A stretch of 64,000 bases of DNA, taken from Candidatus Accumulibacter sp. 66-26 (GTDB taxonomy: Bacteria > Pseudomonadota > Gammaproteobacteria > Burkholderiales > Rhodocyclaceae). The DNA is taken from positions 1 through 64,000 of the forward strand of contig MKUH01000030.1 of assembly GCA_001897745.1 (NCBI GenBank), given 5' to 3'. Positions 8,840-17,537 of this stretch are shown one piece after another. Both the position numbers and the translations under genes were made by a program. A model generated the notes under the pieces. That model made no database searches and was not told where the DNA came from. It worked only from the letters and a program-made list of their open reading frames with translations. How positions within the stretch are numbered: position 1 is the first letter of the stretch; every line of letters begins with the position of its first letter.

Positions 8840-10009
8840 TCAGACGCGCACCGCGACCAGCGGCACGCGCATTTCGTCGGCGCTGGTGCCGCCGTGCACG
8901 CCAAGCATGCGGTAGCGCTTTTCGCCGGGCAGCCAGTCCTTGATCGTCCAGTTGTCCTTCATCACCAGCGTGTAGTCGCCGATCCGCGCGGCGAGCTTCG
9001 GGTGGGCGGGCGACGGGCCGAACCAGCCGGCGGCGATCAGGTCGGCGCTGCGCCGCAGGTCGACGCAGTGCGCGAGCCGCCCGCCGACGTAGGCCTCGAA
9101 CGCCGGGCGGTTTTCCGCGGCGACGTAGGCGTAGGCGGCGCGCGCCTCGCCGCACAGCGGGCGGGCGAGCAGGGCGGTGAGTTGCGGGTGGTCGTCGAGG
9201 CAGACGACGCGCTCGGGCGGCGAGTCGATGAAGCCGTGGTCGGCGGTGGCGAGCAGCCAGGCGTCGCGGCCGCGCACTTCGTCCAGGAAGGCGCCGAACG
9301 CGGCGTCGACGGCGGCCAGCGTCTGCCGCGCCTGTTCGCTGTTGCAGCCGTAGCGGTGCGAGTGGGCGTCGAGGTCGGGGTAGTAGGCGTAGATGTAGCG
9401 CGGCGGAGCGTCCGCCGTCAGCAGTTCGGCCAGCTGCCCGAACATCTCGGGCAGCGTTGCGTAGGCGAGGCTGCGCGCGCCGCGCGCGTGCCAGGCGTTG
9501 AACGGGCTGCCGGCGATGCTCTGCGGCGCCACCACCCAGCTTTCGCGCGCGATGCGCTGGAACAGGCTGGCGTGGTCGAAGAGGTGCGGCGGCAGTTCCT
9601 CGGGCGGCAGCCTGGCCGGCGGGCTGCGCGGCGTCAGTGGCAGGATGGCGAGCGTCTGGTCGATTTCGTCGAGCTGCATGTGCCAGCCGGTGAGCGCGTG
9701 CTGCGCCGGCGCGAGGCCGGTCATGAAGGTGGTGATGGCGCTCGCGGTGGTCGACGGAAAGACCGAGCCGAGGGTGCCCAGCGCGTGCGCGGAGAGGTGC
9801 GGCGCCGGCGCGGCGTCGAGCGTGCGCCGGCCGAGGCCGTCGACGACGAGAAGGACGATGTGGCGCGCCTCGGCGAGCCGTGCGGCGGGCAGCAGCGCGA
9901 GTTCCGGGCAGGGCGCGGCGGGGTGCGGAGGTGCGCCGCAGGCCGTGGCGATGCTCTGGATCAGGTTGGCGATGCCGCCGCCGGCGTAGTCGGGAATGCT
10001 CTGGGTCAT
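8840..10009 (-). CDS. Alkaline-phosphatase-superfamily nucleotide pyrophosphatase/phosphodiesterase
   Basis: A 389-residue enzyme. It shows the metal ligand and nucleophile pattern of the family: VVDGLGRRT, the Thr nucleophile in PSTTASAITTFMTG, ligands in PDLDAHSHRYG and TADHGF, and a final GVHGGTS. It should hydrolyse phosphodiester or phosphomonoester bonds with two metal ions. No signal peptide is apparent, so it is probably cytoplasmic. It starts at ATG 10009 and lies downstream of phaC on the same strand but beyond a strong terminator, so it is likely transcribed separately. Confidence 0.85.
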   Translation of the reverse strand: MTQSIPDYAGGGIANLIQSIATACGAPPHPAAPCPELALLPAARLAEARHIVLLVVDGLGRRTLDAAPAPHLSAHALGTLGSVFPSTTASAITTFMTGLAPAQHALTGWHMQLDEIDQTLAILPLTPRSPPARLPPEELPPHLFDHASLFQRIARESWVVAPQSIAGSPFNAWHARGARSLAYATLPEMFGQLAELLTADAPPRYIYAYYPDLDAHSHRYGCNSEQARQTLAAVDAAFGAFLDEVRGRDAWLLATADHGFIDSPPERVVCLDDHPQLTALLARPLCGEARAAYAYVAAENRPAFEAYVGGRLAHCVDLRRSADLIAAGWFGPSPAHPKLAARIGDYTLVMKDNWTIKDWLPGEKRYRMLGVHGGTSADEMRVPLVAVRV

Positions 10010-10030
10010 GTGGAGATTGTAGTCAACGAA

Positions 10031-10052
10031 AAAGGGGGCTTGCGCCCCCTTT
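10031..10052 (-). terminator. Rho-independent terminator of phaC
   Basis: On the minus strand a 9-bp perfect stem (AAAGGGGGC paired with GCCCCCTTT) closes a 4-nt loop and runs into a T-run (A-run 10028-10033 on the plus strand). Confidence 0.85.
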
Positions 10053-10068
10053 CGCTTCACGCCGCCGT

Positions 10069-11895
10069 TCAGGCGGTTTTCTTCTGCTTGTCGAGCCGGA
10101 ACTTGACGAAGGAACCCGGTGCGTCGTCGAGCACCTTCAGGTTGCCGGCACCCGGCACGCGGGCCGGAACCTTCTTGTCGCCGCCGGGCAGCGCGCCCAG
10201 CCACTGCTGCCAGTCGGACCACCAGGAGCCCGGGTTCTGCGTCGCGCCGGCGAGGAACTCGTCGGCGCTGGCGGGCAGCGCGTCGTTGGTCCAGTAGCCG
10301 TACTTGTTGGCGGACGGCGGGTTGACGATGCCGGCGATGTGGCCGGAGCCGCCGAGCACGAACTTGACCGGGCCGGACGGCAGCAGGGCGCCGAGGTAGG
10401 TGCTCTTCCACGGGGCGATGTGGTCCTCGATGGTCGAGATGAAGTAGCACGGCGTCTTGACCTTGGAGATGTCGATCTTGACGCCGGCCAGTTCGAGGCC
10501 GCCCGGTTCGCGCAGCAGGTTGGCCAGGTACATGTTGCGCAGGTAGTAGCTGTGCATCGCGTACGGCATGCGCGTCGAGTCGCTGTTCCAGTAGAGCAGG
10601 TCGAAGGGGAAGGGATCCTTGCCCATCAGGTAGTTGTTCACCACGAAGGACCAGATCAGATCGTTGGCGCGCAGCATGTTGAAGGTGCCGGCCATTTCCG
10701 AACCTTCGAGATAGCCGCGCTCGGCCATCTTTTTCTCCAGCCCGGTGACGGCGCCTTCGTCGAGGAAGACGCCGAGCTCGCCCGGTTCGGAGAAGTCGAT
10801 CATCGTCGTGAAAAAGGTTGCCGAGGCGGCGCGCTTGTCCTTCTTCGCCGTCATGTAGGCCAGCGTGGTCATCAGCAGGGTGCCGCCCAGGCAGTAGCCG
10901 GCGAGGTTGATCTCCTTCTCGCCGGTGGCCTGTTCGACGGCGTCGATGGCCGCCATCGAGCCTTCCAGCAGGTAGTCCTCGAAGCCCTTGTGCGCGAGTT
11001 TCTCGTCGGGGTTGACCCAGCTCATGATGAAGGTCGTGTAGCCCTGGTCGGTGGCCCACTTGACCATCGAGTTCTTCTCGCGCAGGTCGAGGATGTAGTA
11101 CTTGTTGATCCACGGCGGTACGATCAGCAGCGGCTTCTTGAACTGGTCCTTGGTCGCCGGATCGTACTGGATGAGCTGGATCAGGTCGTTCTGGAAGACG
11201 ACCTTGCCCGGCGTCGTGCCGACGTTCTTGCCGAGTTCGAAGGCCTCGGTGTCGGTCATCCGGATGCGCAGCTGGCCGTCGCCGGATTCGAGATCCTGGA
11301 GCAGGTTGTTGAAGCCCTTGACGAGGTTCTGGCCGTGGCTCTTGACCGTTTCCCGGAAGACTTCCGGATTGGTCATCGCGAAGTTCGACGGCGACAGCGC
11401 GTCGATGTACTGGCGCGTGAAGAAGTTGACCTTGGTCTGCGTCTGCTCGTCGAGGCCTTCGGCGCCGGACACGGTGTCGTGCAGGTGGCGCGCGGTGATC
11501 AGGTAGGACTGCTTCATGAAATCGAACAGAAAGTGCTGCTCCCAGTCCTCGTCCTTGAAGCGCTTGTCGCTTTTCTCGGGGGCGGCGACCGGGTTGAGGG
11601 GCATGCCCATCATCTTCAGCGTCGAGTTCTGCCACAGCGAGAAGTAGTCCCACATCATGTTCATCTGCGTCTGCGCCAGCTTGTAGGGGTTGGCCAGCAG
11701 GCGCGAGGAGAGGTCCATGAAGGCCTTGGCCACGCCGAGTTCGTCGGCCGGGGCGGCGACGCCCTCCTTGGCCTTCCGTTCCATGAACTGGGTGAGCAGA
11801 CGCGAAGCGCGTTGGGCGACCTCGGCGTAGGACTTGGCGACGTCCGCGGGGTTGGGCAGGTTCTTGTCTTCTTCCGTCTTGTTTGGTTGCGACAT
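10069..11895 (-). CDS. phaC: Class I poly(3-hydroxyalkanoate) synthase
   Basis: A 608-residue PHA synthase that polymerises 3-hydroxyacyl-CoA on the granule surface. An N-terminal PhaC domain precedes the alpha/beta-hydrolase catalytic domain. The lipase-like box is GYCLGG with nucleophile Cys335; Asp491 (IEDHIAPW) and His519 (GSGHIAG) complete the triad with spacing close to the C. necator enzyme. The length is normal for class I, and no phaE or phaR is adjacent. The start ATG at 11895 has AGAGGG upstream. PhaA/PhaB are not adjacent, but a thiolase lies at 15.4 kb. Confidence 0.96.
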   Translation of the reverse strand: MSQPNKTEEDKNLPNPADVAKSYAEVAQRASRLLTQFMERKAKEGVAAPADELGVAKAFMDLSSRLLANPYKLAQTQMNMMWDYFSLWQNSTLKMMGMPLNPVAAPEKSDKRFKDEDWEQHFLFDFMKQSYLITARHLHDTVSGAEGLDEQTQTKVNFFTRQYIDALSPSNFAMTNPEVFRETVKSHGQNLVKGFNNLLQDLESGDGQLRIRMTDTEAFELGKNVGTTPGKVVFQNDLIQLIQYDPATKDQFKKPLLIVPPWINKYYILDLREKNSMVKWATDQGYTTFIMSWVNPDEKLAHKGFEDYLLEGSMAAIDAVEQATGEKEINLAGYCLGGTLLMTTLAYMTAKKDKRAASATFFTTMIDFSEPGELGVFLDEGAVTGLEKKMAERGYLEGSEMAGTFNMLRANDLIWSFVVNNYLMGKDPFPFDLLYWNSDSTRMPYAMHSYYLRNMYLANLLREPGGLELAGVKIDISKVKTPCYFISTIEDHIAPWKSTYLGALLPSGPVKFVLGGSGHIAGIVNPPSANKYGYWTNDALPASADEFLAGATQNPGSWWSDWQQWLGALPGGDKKVPARVPGAGNLKVLDDAPGSFVKFRLDKQKKTA

Positions 11896-11925
11896 ACGTT
11901 TTCCCTCTGAGGTTAATGGGCTTTT

Positions 11926-12969
11926 CTAGCGGATTCCGCCTGGTGCCCTTGCAAAACGAATTACGCCGTCGCCGCTTTGCGTGCGAAGGAGTCTCCCGGC
12001 GTGTTCGAGACGGTTCAGATGGGCGATTGCCTCGCCCATCGCGAACATCGTCTGGTGCGTGTCCAGTTCGCGCGGAAAGAGCGTGGACAGCAGCTCCGCC
12101 GCGCTGCGCGGCACGGCGCAGTTTTCCTCCAGAACGCGCAACCGTTCCTCATGGTGTGCATGCTGCGCATCCACCCGGTCGTGCATGCCGTAGAACGGCA
12201 GTCCGTGCGAGGGCAGGACGAGTGTTTCGGCGGGCAGCTCCCGGTCCCGGTCGAGGGAGGCCAGGTAGTCGGCCAGGGAGTCCGCCTGCGGTGTGACTGC
12301 GAAGACACTGATATTTGTAGAGATTTTCGGCAGCAGCATGTCACCGGAAATTAGCACGCCGACATCGGCGCAGTAAAGCGCCGCGTGTTCCGGCGAGTGC
12401 CCGAAGCCGACGCGCACCTGCCAGCGGCGGCCGCCTATCGTCAGCCGCTCGCCGGCGAACAGCCGCCGATAGTCGGTCGGCAGGGCGGGAACGCCGCGGT
12501 TGTAGGCGCCGCCGCGCTTTTCCAGCGCCGCGCAGCGTTCTGCGTCAAGGCCGTGCGCGCGGAACTGGCGCAGCATCGGAGCGTTGCCGTGGCCGCCGAT
12601 TTCGTGCCAGACGGCATGCGCGGTCAGGAATTCGCCCTGCGTCATGTGGATCGGCGCGCCGGTTTTCTCCTGCAGCCAAGTGGCGAGGCCGAGGTGGTCG
12701 GGATGAAAGTGGGTGACGACGATGCGCGTGATGCGGCCGCCCTGCGGCGTCTCGGCGAGGCTGGCGAGGATGCGCTCCCAGCAGTCCTTCACCGGGTCGA
12801 GCGCGAAGCCCGTGTCGACGATGACCCAGCCGTCGTCGTCGGACAGCAGCCACAGGTTGATGTGGTCGAGCGCGAAGGGCAGCGGCATGCGCAGCCAGCG
12901 GATGCCGGGGGCGACCTCGAAGGTTTCGCCGGCCGCCGGCGGGGCGGGGAAGGGGTAATCGGGGAGCAT
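11926..12969 (-). CDS. Metallo-beta-lactamase-fold hydrolase
   Basis: A 347-residue MBL-fold hydrolase with the zinc motif THFHPDHLG, later ligands in GHSPEH and SGDMLLP, and a C-terminal helical extension (LSTLFPRELDTHQTM) that resembles the LACTB2/hydroxyacylglutathione-hydrolase-like group. The reaction is unassigned. The gene is divergent from liuR across 125 bp, an arrangement often seen for genes of one regulon, so a thioester hydrolase role in acyl-CoA metabolism is possible but unproven. Confidence 0.8.
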   Translation of the reverse strand: MLPDYPFPAPPAAGETFEVAPGIRWLRMPLPFALDHINLWLLSDDDGWVIVDTGFALDPVKDCWERILASLAETPQGGRITRIVVTHFHPDHLGLATWLQEKTGAPIHMTQGEFLTAHAVWHEIGGHGNAPMLRQFRAHGLDAERCAALEKRGGAYNRGVPALPTDYRRLFAGERLTIGGRRWQVRVGFGHSPEHAALYCADVGVLISGDMLLPKISTNISVFAVTPQADSLADYLASLDRDRELPAETLVLPSHGLPFYGMHDRVDAQHAHHEERLRVLEENCAVPRSAAELLSTLFPRELDTHQTMFAMGEAIAHLNRLEHAGRLLRTQSGDGVIRFARAPGGIR

Positions 12970-12989
12970 GGCGGGGGCGGAAGGGCGGA

Positions 12990-13017
12990 TTGTAAAAACC
13001 TCGGGAAGCGATACACT
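12990..13017 (+). promoter_or_regulatory. Candidate promoter for liuR
   Basis: TTGTAA (12990-12995) and TACACT (13012-13017) are separated by 16 nt upstream of the GTG start of liuR. Confidence 0.4.
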
Positions 13018-13094
13018 TCAGCGCAGCGGAGGCCGCCGTTCGGAGCTTCCGCTTCGGCCAATATAGCATTCGATTCGACTTCGGCAGGTTCCCG

Positions 13095-13544
13095 GTGGAC
13101 AGAAAACCCGCAACATTCAGCATCTCCGATCTGGCGCGCGAATTCGGCATCACGCCGCGCACGATCCGCTTCTACGAGGACCAGGGATTGCTCGCGCCGC
13201 GTCGCGAAGGGCTGACCCGCGTCTTCACGCGGCGCGACCGCACGCGCCTCAAGCTCGCCCTGCGCGGCAAGCGCCTCGGTTTCAGCCTGGCCGAAATCCG
13301 CTACCTGATCGAGATGTACGACACGGCGCGCGACAAGAACACGCAGCTCACCGAGTTCCTGAACGGCCTGTCGCAGCGCAAGGCGGCATTGCAGCAGCAG
13401 CGCGAGGACATCGAGGCGGTGCTGCAGGAAGTCAGCGCCTTCGAGCAGCAGTGCCGCGACCTGCTGTCGGCGCGCGAAGCCGCCGCCGCGCCGGCGCGGG
13501 CGCCGTCGGTCGAACCACCGGGGCGGGTGAAAAGCGCGGCCTGA
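13095..13544 (+). CDS. liuR: MerR-family regulator of the liu cluster
   Basis: A 149-residue MerR protein. The winged helix starts FSISDLAREFGITPRTIRFYEDQGLL, followed by the wing and a dimerisation coiled coil (about residues 75-125). It has no cysteine metal site, as expected for LiuR, which senses acyl-CoA intermediates. The GTG start at 13095 is the first sensible one. The gene heads the isovalerate/leucine cluster and is followed 18 bp later by a palindromic operator. The LiuR assignment rests on context and on the operator. Confidence 0.88.
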   Translation: MDRKPATFSISDLAREFGITPRTIRFYEDQGLLAPRREGLTRVFTRRDRTRLKLALRGKRLGFSLAEIRYLIEMYDTARDKNTQLTEFLNGLSQRKAALQQQREDIEAVLQEVSAFEQQCRDLLSAREAAAAPARAPSVEPPGRVKSAA

Positions 13545-13562
13545 CCCGATTTTTCAAAAGTA

Positions 13563-13580
13563 GTTGACGTTTACGTCAAC
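13563..13580 (+). promoter_or_regulatory. LiuR-type operator
   Basis: An 18-bp palindrome, GTTGACGT-TT-ACGTCAAC, lies between liuR and the first enzyme gene and includes a TTGACG that could serve as the -35. LiuR sites in proteobacteria are known to be ACGT-type palindromes, so this is the best site for control of the downstream run. No other perfect copy was noticed in the window. Confidence 0.75.
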
Positions 13581-13590
13581 GTAACTTTCA

Positions 13591-14046
13591 ATGGCACTCA
13601 TGCATAAAGCCCAAGACCCCAACTTCGCCGAGCGCGTCCGCGCCAGTTTCGCCCGCCAGCAGGCGATGGCCCTGATCGGTGCACATCTGTCGGTGGTCGA
13701 GGCCGGCTACACCGAAATCCACCTGCCGCACCGGCCGGAGGTGACGCAGCAGCACGGCTTCATCCACGGCGGCGTGGTCGGGATGATCGCCGACTCGGCG
13801 GCCGGCTACGCGGCGAGCACGCTCACCGCGCACGACGCCGGCGTGCTGACCGTCGAATACAAGCTCAACCTGCTGGCGCCGGCCGAAGGGCAACTGCTGA
13901 TCGCCGAGGGTTCGGTGATCCGCTACGGGCGCACGCTGATCGTCACCAAGGCCGACGTTTACGCCGTCAAGGACGGCCGCAAGACCTTGTGCGCGGTGAT
14001 GCAGCAGACGATCATGACCGTGCACGGCAGGAAAGAAAAAGACTGA
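13591..14046 (+). CDS. PaaI-like hotdog thioesterase
   Basis: A 151-residue hotdog-fold protein with the PaaI signature [21 protein letters not shown], expected to hydrolyse acyl-CoA thioesters and relieve CoA trapping. The start is ATG 13591 or 13600; neither has a clear ribosome binding site, and transcription starting at the operator could give a very short leader. It is the first gene of the liu run, with 35 bp before liuA. Confidence 0.85.
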   Translation: MALMHKAQDPNFAERVRASFARQQAMALIGAHLSVVEAGYTEIHLPHRPEVTQQHGFIHGGVVGMIADSAAGYAASTLTAHDAGVLTVEYKLNLLAPAEGQLLIAEGSVIRYGRTLIVTKADVYAVKDGRKTLCAVMQQTIMTVHGRKEKD

Positions 14047-14081
14047 AAGCCAAAAAGACCGAAACCAAAGGAGTGAGACAA

Positions 14082-15254
14082 ATGCGGATACCCAGCCTGG
14101 ACTTCGCCCTCGGCGAAACCGTGGAAATGCTGCGCGACAGCGTGCGCGCCTTCGCCGAGAAGGAGATCGCGCCGCGCGCCGCCGAGATCGACCGCGACAA
14201 CCTGTTCCCGGCCGACCTGTGGAAGAAGTTCGGCGACCTCGGCCTGCTCGGCATGACCGCCAGCGAGGAATACGGCGGCAGCGAAATGGGCTATCTCGCG
14301 CACATCGTCGCCATGGAGGAGATTTCGCGCGCTTCGGCGAGCGTCGGCCTGTCCTACGGCGCGCATTCCAACCTGTGCGTCAACCAGATCCGCCGCAACG
14401 GCACGCCGGCGCAGCGCGCGCGCTACCTGCCCAAGCTGATCTCCGGCGAGCACGTCGGCGCGCTCGCGATGTCGGAGCCGAACGCCGGTTCCGACGTCGT
14501 TTCGATGAAGCTGAAGGCCGAGAAGAAGGGCGACCGCTACGTCCTGAACGGCGCCAAGATGTGGATCACCAACGGCGGCGACGCCGACACGCTGGTGGTC
14601 TATGCCAAGACCGATCTCGACGCCGGCGCCAAGGGAATGACCGCCTTCATCGTCGAGAAGGGCTTCAAGGGCTTCACGCACGGCTCGCACCTCGACAAGC
14701 TCGGCATGCGCGGCTCGAACACCTACCCGCTCTTCTTCGACGACTGCGAAGTGCCGGAGGAGAACGTGCTCGGCGGCGTCGGCAACGGCACCCGGGTGCT
14801 GATGAGCGGCCTCGACTACGAGCGCGCCGTGCTTTCGGGCGGCCCGCTCGGCATCATGGCGGCGTGCATGGACGTCGTCGTCCCCTACCTGCACGAGCGC
14901 AAGCAGTTCGGCCAGAGCATCGGCGAGTTCCAGCTGATGCAGGGCAAGGTCGCCGACATGTACTCGACGTGGATGGCGACGCGCGCGTATGTTTACGCCG
15001 TCGGCCAGGCCTGCGACCGCACCGACCACGCGCGCACGCTGCGCAAGGACGCCGCCGGCGCCATCCTGTATTCGGCCGAGAAGGCGACCTGGATGGCCGG
15101 CGAGGCGATCCAGACGCTCGGCGGCGTCGGCTACACCAACGAATACCCGGCCGGCCGCTTGTGGCGCGACGCCAAGCTCTACGAGATCGGCGCCGGCACC
15201 TCGGAAATCCGCCGCATGCTGATCGGCCGCGAGCTGTTCGGCGAGACGGCATGA
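14082..15254 (+). CDS. liuA: Isovaleryl-CoA dehydrogenase
   Basis: A 390-residue acyl-CoA dehydrogenase converting isovaleryl-CoA to 3-methylcrotonyl-CoA with electrons to ETF. It shows [28 protein letters not shown], the internal [17 protein letters not shown] (the E is at the isovaleryl-CoA dehydrogenase catalytic position) and the C-terminal [27 protein letters not shown] precedes the ATG at 14082. It is the first committed step of the cluster; liuBCDE lie downstream. Confidence 0.95.
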   Translation: MRIPSLDFALGETVEMLRDSVRAFAEKEIAPRAAEIDRDNLFPADLWKKFGDLGLLGMTASEEYGGSEMGYLAHIVAMEEISRASASVGLSYGAHSNLCVNQIRRNGTPAQRARYLPKLISGEHVGALAMSEPNAGSDVVSMKLKAEKKGDRYVLNGAKMWITNGGDADTLVVYAKTDLDAGAKGMTAFIVEKGFKGFTHGSHLDKLGMRGSNTYPLFFDDCEVPEENVLGGVGNGTRVLMSGLDYERAVLSGGPLGIMAACMDVVVPYLHERKQFGQSIGEFQLMQGKVADMYSTWMATRAYVYAVGQACDRTDHARTLRKDAAGAILYSAEKATWMAGEAIQTLGGVGYTNEYPAGRLWRDAKLYEIGAGTSEIRRMLIGRELFGETA

Positions 15255-15256
15255 CG

Positions 15257-15292
15257 CCGTTCCGCGACGGCGCCCGCGGCGGCGCGGAACGG
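15257..15292 (+). other. Intercistronic hairpin after liuA
   Basis: A 10-bp perfect stem (CCGTTCCGCG with CGCGGAACGG) directly follows the liuA stop. It has no T-run, so it may protect or attenuate the transcript rather than end it. The 148-bp gap before the thiolase could also hold a secondary promoter, but none stands out. Confidence 0.45.
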
Positions 15293-15402
15293 TGCGGGGC
15301 GGGCGCTTCCGCTGCGCCGTCGTTGTCTACCGTGCCGTCCTTGCCCGCCGGCGCCCGGCGCGCCGTGTTTTCAATTTTGATCGTGTCCAGAAGGAAGTAA
15401 TC

Positions 15403-16584
15403 ATGTCCGACCCCATCGTCATCGTCTCCGCCGTCCGCACCCCGCTGGGCGGTTTTCAAGGCGACTTCTCCAGCCTCACCGCGCCGCAGCTCGGCGCCGT
15501 GGCGATCAAGGCCGCCGTCGAGCGCGCCGGAATCCAGCCGACGCAGGTCGAGGAAGTCGTTTTCGGCAACGTGCTGCAGGCCGGCGTCGGCCAGGCGCCG
15601 GCGCGCCAGGCGGCGCTCGGCGGCGGGCTGCCGCTGTCGGCCGGCTGCACCACCGTGCACAAGGTCTGCGGCTCGGCGCTCAAGGCCGTCATGCTGGCGC
15701 ACGACGGCATCCTCGCCGGCGCCTACGAAATCGGCGTCGCCGGCGGCATGGAGTCGATGACCAACGCCCCCTACCTGCTGCCCAAGGCGCGCGGCGGCTA
15801 CCGCCTCGGCCACGGCCAGATGCTCGACCACATGTTCTTCGACGGCCTCGAGGACGCCTACCAGAAGGGCCGCCTGATGGGCACCTTCGCCGAAGAGTGC
15901 GCCGAGAGCTACGGCTTCACGCGGCAGGACCAGGACGCCTTCGCCGTCGCCTCGACGACGCGCGCGCAGCAGGCCATCGCCGACGGCTCCTTCGCTTGGG
16001 AAATCGCGCCGGTGACGGTCGCCGGACGCAAGGGCGAAGTGGTCATCGGCGGCGACGAGCAGCCGCCGAAGGCGCAGATCGAAAAGATCGCCGGCCTCAA
16101 GCCGGCCTTCAAGAAAGACGGCACGGTGACCGCCGCCAACTCGTCGTCGATTTCCGACGGCGCCGCCGCGCTCGTCCTGATGCGCGCCTCGAAGGCCGCC
16201 GAACTCGGCCTGCAGCCGATTGCCAGGATCGTAGGCCACACCACCTTCGCGCAGGAGCCGAACCTGTTCACCACCGCTCCGGTCGGCGCCATGCAGAAGC
16301 TTTTCGCCAAGACGGGCTGGACGGCCGAATCGGTCGATCTGTACGAGATCAACGAAGCCTTCGCCGTGGTGACGATGGCCGCCATGCACGACCTCAAGCT
16401 GCCGCACGAGAAGGTGAACGTGCACGGCGGCGCCTGCGCCCTCGGCCACCCGATCGGCGCCTCCGGCGCGCGCATCCTCGTCACCCTGCTCGGCGCGCTG
16501 AAGAAGTACGGCAAGCAGCGCGGCGTCGCCTCGCTGTGCATCGGCGGCGGCGAAGCCGTCGCGGTCGGCGTCGAAATGCTCTAA
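15403..16584 (+). CDS. Acetyl-CoA acetyltransferase (thiolase)
   Basis: A 393-residue biosynthetic-type thiolase interconverting two acetyl-CoA and acetoacetyl-CoA. Catalytic Cys89 (KVCGSALKA), His349 (GHPIGASGA) and Cys379 (CIGGGEA) are present. AAGGAAG lies before the ATG at 15403. In this cluster it would handle acetoacetyl-CoA from leucine breakdown; it could equally act as PhaA for PHA synthesis. Confidence 0.93.
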   Translation: MSDPIVIVSAVRTPLGGFQGDFSSLTAPQLGAVAIKAAVERAGIQPTQVEEVVFGNVLQAGVGQAPARQAALGGGLPLSAGCTTVHKVCGSALKAVMLAHDGILAGAYEIGVAGGMESMTNAPYLLPKARGGYRLGHGQMLDHMFFDGLEDAYQKGRLMGTFAEECAESYGFTRQDQDAFAVASTTRAQQAIADGSFAWEIAPVTVAGRKGEVVIGGDEQPPKAQIEKIAGLKPAFKKDGTVTAANSSSISDGAAALVLMRASKAAELGLQPIARIVGHTTFAQEPNLFTTAPVGAMQKLFAKTGWTAESVDLYEINEAFAVVTMAAMHDLKLPHEKVNVHGGACALGHPIGASGARILVTLLGALKKYGKQRGVASLCIGGGEAVAVGVEML

Positions 16585-16598
16585 GCCGCCCGCGTCCG

Positions 16599-17537
16599 AT
16601 GTCGCATCACGCCCCCGCCGCGCCGGCCATCTACGGCAAGCTGCTCGCCACCGCCCTGTTCTGGGGTGGCACGTGGATCGCCGGGCGGGTGGCCGTGCGC
16701 GAAGCGTCGCCGCTGGCCGTGGCCAGCTGGCGCTTCTGCATCGCGGCGCTGGTGCTCGGTGCTCTGGTCGTCGCGCACGAAGGCCGGCCGCGCTGGTCGC
16801 GCCGGCAATGGCTGACCGTCACGGCGCTCGGCGCGAGCGGCATCTTCCTCTACAACATCTGCTTCCTGTACGGCCTGCGCCTGATCGAGGCCGGCCGCGG
16901 CGCGCTCGTCGTCGCGCTGACCCCGGCCGTCGTCGCGGCAGCCGACTGGCTGCTCTTCGGTGCGCCGATGTCGGCGAAGAAAGGGTTCGGCATCGGGCTG
17001 GCCATGCTCGGCTGCCTGCTCGTCGTGACCAACGGCGACCTTGGCCGGCTGGCGGGCGGCGATGTTGGCTCCGGCGAGTGGCTGATCGTCGGTTGCGTCG
17101 TGCTGTGGGCGGCCTACACCTTCATCAGCCGGCGCGGCACGCGCGAGCTGTCGGCGCTGGCCATGACCTTCGGCGCCAGCCTGACCGGCTGGGCCATGCT
17201 GACCGTTGCGGCGCTGCTCGACGGCTCGCTGTTCGCGCTCGCCGATACCGGCTGGCGCGGCTGGAGCAGCATCGTATTTCTCGGCCTGTTGGGCACCGCC
17301 GTCGCCTTCACCTGGTATTCCGACGCCGTGCATCGGGTCGGCGCGACGCGCGCGGCGGCCTTCATCAATCTGGTGCCGGTGTGCGCCGTCCTGCTCGGCG
17401 CGCTGCTCCTCGGCGAGCGCCTGGGGACGGCGGTGCTCGCCGGCGGCGCGCTGGTCATCGCCGGCGTCCTTCTCACCAATCGTGCCGGCCGGCAAACGGC
17501 TGCCGGCCGCGAAATCTCTAGGAAGACAATCACATGA
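16599..17537 (+). CDS. EamA/DMT-family transporter
   Basis: A 312-residue membrane protein with about ten TM segments in two EamA repeats (WGGTWIAGRVAVREASP at the start of the first; ALLLGERLG near the end of the second). DMT proteins export metabolites or amino acids. The stop overlaps the next gene by 4 bp (ATGA), implying translational coupling with the acyl-CoA dehydrogenase. A plausible cargo is an organic acid or branched-chain metabolite, but nothing in the sequence fixes it. Confidence 0.88.
   Translation: MSHHAPAAPAIYGKLLATALFWGGTWIAGRVAVREASPLAVASWRFCIAALVLGALVVAHEGRPRWSRRQWLTVTALGASGIFLYNICFLYGLRLIEAGRGALVVALTPAVVAAADWLLFGAPMSAKKGFGIGLAMLGCLLVVTNGDLGRLAGGDVGSGEWLIVGCVVLWAAYTFISRRGTRELSALAMTFGASLTGWAMLTVAALLDGSLFALADTGWRGWSSIVFLGLLGTAVAFTWYSDAVHRVGATRAAAFINLVPVCAVLLGALLLGERLGTAVLAGGALVIAGVLLTNRAGRQTAAGREISRKTIT

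Noticed and set aside
10069..11895. Possible class III/IV PHA synthase
   Set aside because: The length of 608 residues and absence of phaE/phaR fit class I.
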